A DNA stretch of 64,000 nt, from NCBI RefSeq assembly GCF_900129375.1, contig NZ_FQVN01000016.1:1-64000 (forward strand), written 5' to 3'. This document shows, in pieces, positions 62,101-64,000 of this stretch. The position numbers and the translations under genes were made by a program. The DNA is from Streptoalloteichus hindustanus. Lineage in GTDB: Bacteria; Actinomycetota; Actinomycetes; Mycobacteriales; Pseudonocardiaceae. The stretch's first letter is position 1. Each line of letters begins with the position of its first letter. The notes under the pieces are model-generated. The model had not been told where the DNA came from and did not search any database. It was given only the letters and a program-made list of their open reading frames with translations.

Positions 62101-63413
62101 ACCTCGTCGGCGAGCACGGCGGCGTCCGCCGCCGGCGCCGCGGGCGGGCGCGGGCAGGCCGAGGCGTCCAGTCCGGCGCCGGCGAGCTGCTCCCGCCCGC
62201 GTTCGGCCAGCGCGTCGGCCGCGCCGGTGTCTTGGGCGAACCGGCGCAGCACCGCCAGCACCGAGTCGACCGAGCGGTCCTCCTGGGCCCGCTGGCGCGC
62301 CGCCGCGTCCAGCGCGGTCTCGGCCGCCGTCCTGGACCGCGCCACGAGCTGCTCCCGGTCCTGGAGGTCGCGCAGGTCGCGGTAGACCGGGGACGACTTC
62401 ACCGCGTCGATCCGGGTCTCCAGCCGGCCCTCGGTCGCCTCCATCGCCGCGACCTCGGCGTCGGCCTCCGCCCGCTGCCGGCGCGCCGTCTCCAGCCGCT
62501 GCGTCTGCCGGTCCACGTCGCTCCGCAGCGACGCGAGGCTGTCGCGGGCGCCGGTGAGCCGGTCGCCGGCGGCGCGCAACTGGGCCAGCGCGTACCCCCG
62601 GTAGCTGGACAGGAACGCGCCCAGCGCGCTGTCGGCCCTGGTCAGCCGGGTGATGTTGGTGCGGATCGACTCCAGGTCCTCGAACGAGGTTGCGAGCTGC
62701 TCGACGAGGCCGGCGTCCAGCGGCGGCAGCGCGTCGGTGAGGATCTGCTCCAGTTGGCCCTCCAGCACCTTCAGACCCACGTCGGGGTTGCGCAGGGTGC
62801 GCTGGAGGTGGAGCAGGTCGGAGTACCGCGCCGCCGGCACGCCGTAGACGGTCTCGGCGATCTTGGCGCGGAACGGGGCGTCCTCCAGCACGCAGTCGGC
62901 CCCGAGGGCGTCGCGGAGCTGGGCGGGCCCGAGCGGCACGCCGTCCGGGCCGACCAGCCGCAGGTCCACGCCCACCCGCTCGGCGGTCACGAACCGCCAG
63001 GAGTCGGTGATCTGCTGGGAGGTCTTCGACGCCTTCACGCCGATGCCGCAGGTCAGGTACTCGGCGTCGGGCTCGTCGACCCCGCCGGTGGTCCCGCCGC
63101 CGGCCCCGCCGTTGGCGCCGACGCGGCGCAGCTCGATCCACGCGTAGCCGATGCGGTTCGGCCCGCCGTCGTAGTCGTCCAGCATCAGCCGTCGGATGCT
63201 GACCGTGTCGAAGCCCTTGGAGCCGAGCTGCCGCAGGTCGCCGTCCAGGCACAGCGGCAGCAGCAGCTCCAGCGTCCGCGACTTGCCCGAGCCGTTGGTG
63301 CCCTGGAAGATCGCCCGACCGCCGGAGAAGTCGAAGGTCTGCTCGGCGTACTGCCAGACGTTGACGATGCCGCCCCGGTGCAGCTGCCAGCGGGGGCTCA
63401 CGCTCGTCGTCAC
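59163..63413 (-). CDS. Wadjet JetC-like SMC-type ATPase (TIGR02680)
   Basis: 1416 residues, the length of TIGR02680 proteins. The N-terminal ATPase lobe has Walker A in FQGTNGSGKSRTLELL (about 38-45). Long Arg/Glu/Ala-rich coiled coils fill most of the middle with a central hinge-like section. The C-terminal lobe has the signature LSSGETRLVSYV and Walker B LRLVLLDEAFERLDD. In Wadjet systems this protein forms a motor that extrudes DNA loops and recognises closed circular plasmids for cleavage by JetD. The GTG start has GAGGAG upstream; it follows the JetB-like gene by 55 bases. Confidence 0.9.
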   Translation of the reverse strand: MTTSVSPRWQLHRGGIVNVWQYAEQTFDFSGGRAIFQGTNGSGKSRTLELLLPLCLDGDLRQLGSKGFDTVSIRRLMLDDYDGGPNRIGYAWIELRRVGANGGAGGGTTGGVDEPDAEYLTCGIGVKASKTSQQITDSWRFVTAERVGVDLRLVGPDGVPLGPAQLRDALGADCVLEDAPFRAKIAETVYGVPAARYSDLLHLQRTLRNPDVGLKVLEGQLEQILTDALPPLDAGLVEQLATSFEDLESIRTNITRLTRADSALGAFLSSYRGYALAQLRAAGDRLTGARDSLASLRSDVDRQTQRLETARRQRAEADAEVAAMEATEGRLETRIDAVKSSPVYRDLRDLQDREQLVARSRTAAETALDAAARQRAQEDRSVDSVLAVLRRFAQDTGAADALAERGREQLAGAGLDASACPRPPAAPAADAAVLADEVRAKPDADADPLPIERRMPPAVDAAALLAALDAAADQAGRAVAAARQRAALTDALRHRAVELDRHRTRVEELHRGAREAQIAATEAAGRRNQAGQRLADAAAVWLEQCAGWLGVGPLAELPAADRPVLPTADELVATRTASRSARESVRQWATPHQRIAAQQLLAAEQTVNTARGAIAERDAELRALRGGVQSEPARPPFATAERDPGAGAPFYRLVDFADSLAEERRAGLEAALQASGLLTAWVTADGQVADPELADLLAVTAPAVAGPSLADVLTPAPEPGCPVPAEVVRGVLAAVALSDEPTGGLAVSTLGQWSAGVLTGAWRKDAAEYVGAGAREAARQRRISALEDELDVLRGELAAAQHEMEDARAVTTTWQRHLDAFPDDGDLIAAHATLASAREAAAEAERRSVTLREQHREAERRWTAASGELARDTAEAGLAADTAELERAHRAAEQARHSVEQLRDTLVERCAGTVADLTDAVNHHHAAVADRIEAETAADRACVEYAEQAAALTELTGAVGGEAQQVADQLAALEEQRRQLRRDLPAARERVASLREQVTKAETLLETRRGQLGGREDDALRAEEGFRATLTAPGVWAAAVGLATATDANTDSTQDPAGAGAGSEDADLAGPPLDDLDAALAAVAAAPDQRVASEGTVITKLQALQTALAGTHDIAAETYAGVLTVTVTGEEGPRPVAEAAHRVATRLAEQRGYLGERYQEIFATYLIRDLAERLRGQIAVAEDLCRRMNDVLERARSSQGVHVRLEWRPSAALDEGTRQALDLVRMPFAQRTSEQDDALRRVFTERIEAERDAHSAGYAEILARALDYRSWYSFTVRVRDTGPDGRPRDRRLRQLSSGETRLVSYVTLFAAAASFYDAVGASPAGEGAPEGGLAGPLRLVLLDEAFERLDDPTIARLLGLLVDLDMDWIITWPSGWGVSPKIPRMHIYDVLRPKTGRGIACTHTTWDGAGLDREDL

Positions 63414-63468
63414 TTGGGATCTCCTCGTGGGGCCGCGCCCGGCCGTCGTGGGGCCGGCCGCGGGGCCG

Positions 63469-64000
63469 TCAGATGCTGAACAGGGACCAGTTGGCGGGTT
63501 CGGGTTCCGGCGCGGGCGTCGGCTCGGCGGCGCCCTGGCGGGTCGGGGTGTCGTCCGGCTCCGGCTCCCAGCGGTGCGCGGCCGGGCTGAGCAGCCAGGT
63601 CCCCGGCTCCTCGGTGGGGGTGGCGAGGCCGACGCGGGTGAGCAGGGTCAGGACCTCGCCGGTCAGGGCGTCGAAGTCCTCGGTCGCCTGCCGCGACCAC
63701 GCCGCCGGGTAGTCCTCGACCAGGCGGGCGCACTGCTCGCGGACCCGCTCGACCCGCACCGGGTGCCGCCCGTCCTGGCGGGCGTCGCCGTCGCGGAGCT
63801 CGCGCAGGGCCAGCAACGCGATCCGCGCGACCGTGCCGGGGCCGGGGAAGGCCAGGTCGGTCAGGTACTCCTCGGGGTCGGCGGTGAGCACGCCCTCCAC
63901 CCGGGTCTCGGTGACCAGGCCGAAGCACCGCTCCAGCACGACGGACTCCCGCCGGTGGTGCCGGCGCAGCCACGCCGACTGCTCCTCGGTCAGGTCCGAG
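63469..64000 (-). CDS. Wadjet JetB-like protein (TIGR02678), 5' part outside window
   Basis: The C-terminal 176 residues are in the window; the frame is open to the right edge (SDLTEEQSAWLRRHHRRESV leads into LERCFGLVTETRVEGV). The pattern ERCFGLVTET...LTDLAFPGPGTVARIALLAL is characteristic of TIGR02678. The tail is Pro/Glu-rich and ends in NWSLFSI. It is a kleisin-associated subunit in the Wadjet complex. A TIGR02677 (JetA-like) gene is expected further right. Confidence 0.85.
   Translation of the reverse strand, partial: SDLTEEQSAWLRRHHRRESVVLERCFGLVTETRVEGVLTADPEEYLTDLAFPGPGTVARIALLALRELRDGDARQDGRHPVRVERVREQCARLVEDYPAAWSRQATEDFDALTGEVLTLLTRVGLATPTEEPGTWLLSPAAHRWEPEPDDTPTRQGAAEPTPAPEPEPANWSLFSI

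Noticed and set aside
58686-63479. 1597-codon plus-strand open frame opposite the JetC-like gene
   Set aside because: Shadow frame caused by high GC; Gly/Arg-rich without recognisable domains.

Overview
The window is high-GC actinobacterial chromosome. Gene content and order point to the Pseudonocardiaceae/Actinosynnema-Saccharothrix-Lentzea group: DUF3558 lipoprotein, MAB_1171c-type membrane protein, mycothiol-dependent nitroreductase homologue, 180-kDa NAD-glutamate dehydrogenase, many GTG/TTG starts and several leaderless-looking promoters. This placement is inferred from gene content, not from a database search.

Layout. 0.6-4.2 kb: an XRE regulator, an ImmA/IrrE metallopeptidase, a MAB_1171c-type membrane protein and a cytochrome P450, all co-directional. 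4.4-10 kb: PepSY lipoprotein, small XRE regulator, APH-type kinase, and an OmpR-type two-component system divergent from a Tat-exported serine hydrolase. 10.2-16 kb: tRNA-Arg(TCT), DUF3558 lipoprotein, CopD-CtaG fusion, and a DrrAB-like ABC exporter with a TetR regulator and twin operators. 16-29 kb: a conserved housekeeping run, ssb-like gene, ettA, GGDEF-like giant, gdh, thioesterase and an Rv2474c-like protein. 29-51 kb: conserved genes (aglA-like glucosidase, glbO, HNH protein, ctaJ-like/DUF5130 pair, pepN, Rv2466c-like nitroreductase) interleaved with lineage-specific insertions. These are a PSD-like/amidinotransferase-fold pair, DMT exporter, MscS channel, prolyl oligopeptidase, a GVRIH-repeat protein, MFS exporter, amidase and a membrane-anchored receiver domain. 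The order recalls M. tuberculosis Rv2466c-Rv2478c. 51-56.5 kb: an array of 14-bp palindromes, ComB-like phosphatase, aceE, DUF3052 protein, ahpE and tRNA-Val(TAC), again a conserved neighbourhood. 56.5-64 kb: a defence region. It holds a Shedu-like nuclease and an unknown divergent small gene in visibly lower-GC DNA, placed directly against a Wadjet-type (TIGR02678-TIGR02680-TIGR02679) operon. The jetD gene of that operon ends after its N-terminal half.

The most unusual object is the 174-codon minus-strand gene at 38926-39450. It has a good ribosome binding site and twelve copies of the pentapeptide GVRIH. The copies are written with eight different codon spellings that are all synonymous, so the peptide and not the DNA is being kept. 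I do not recognise a family for it. Other items worth a second look are the truncated Wadjet operon beside Shedu, the TTTCGTATACGAAA palindrome array upstream of an MBL hydrolase, a 59-nt stem-loop abutting the Shine-Dalgarno of the thioesterase, two exact DnaA-box sequences upstream of the ssb-like gene, and the PSD-like/amidinotransferase-like operon.
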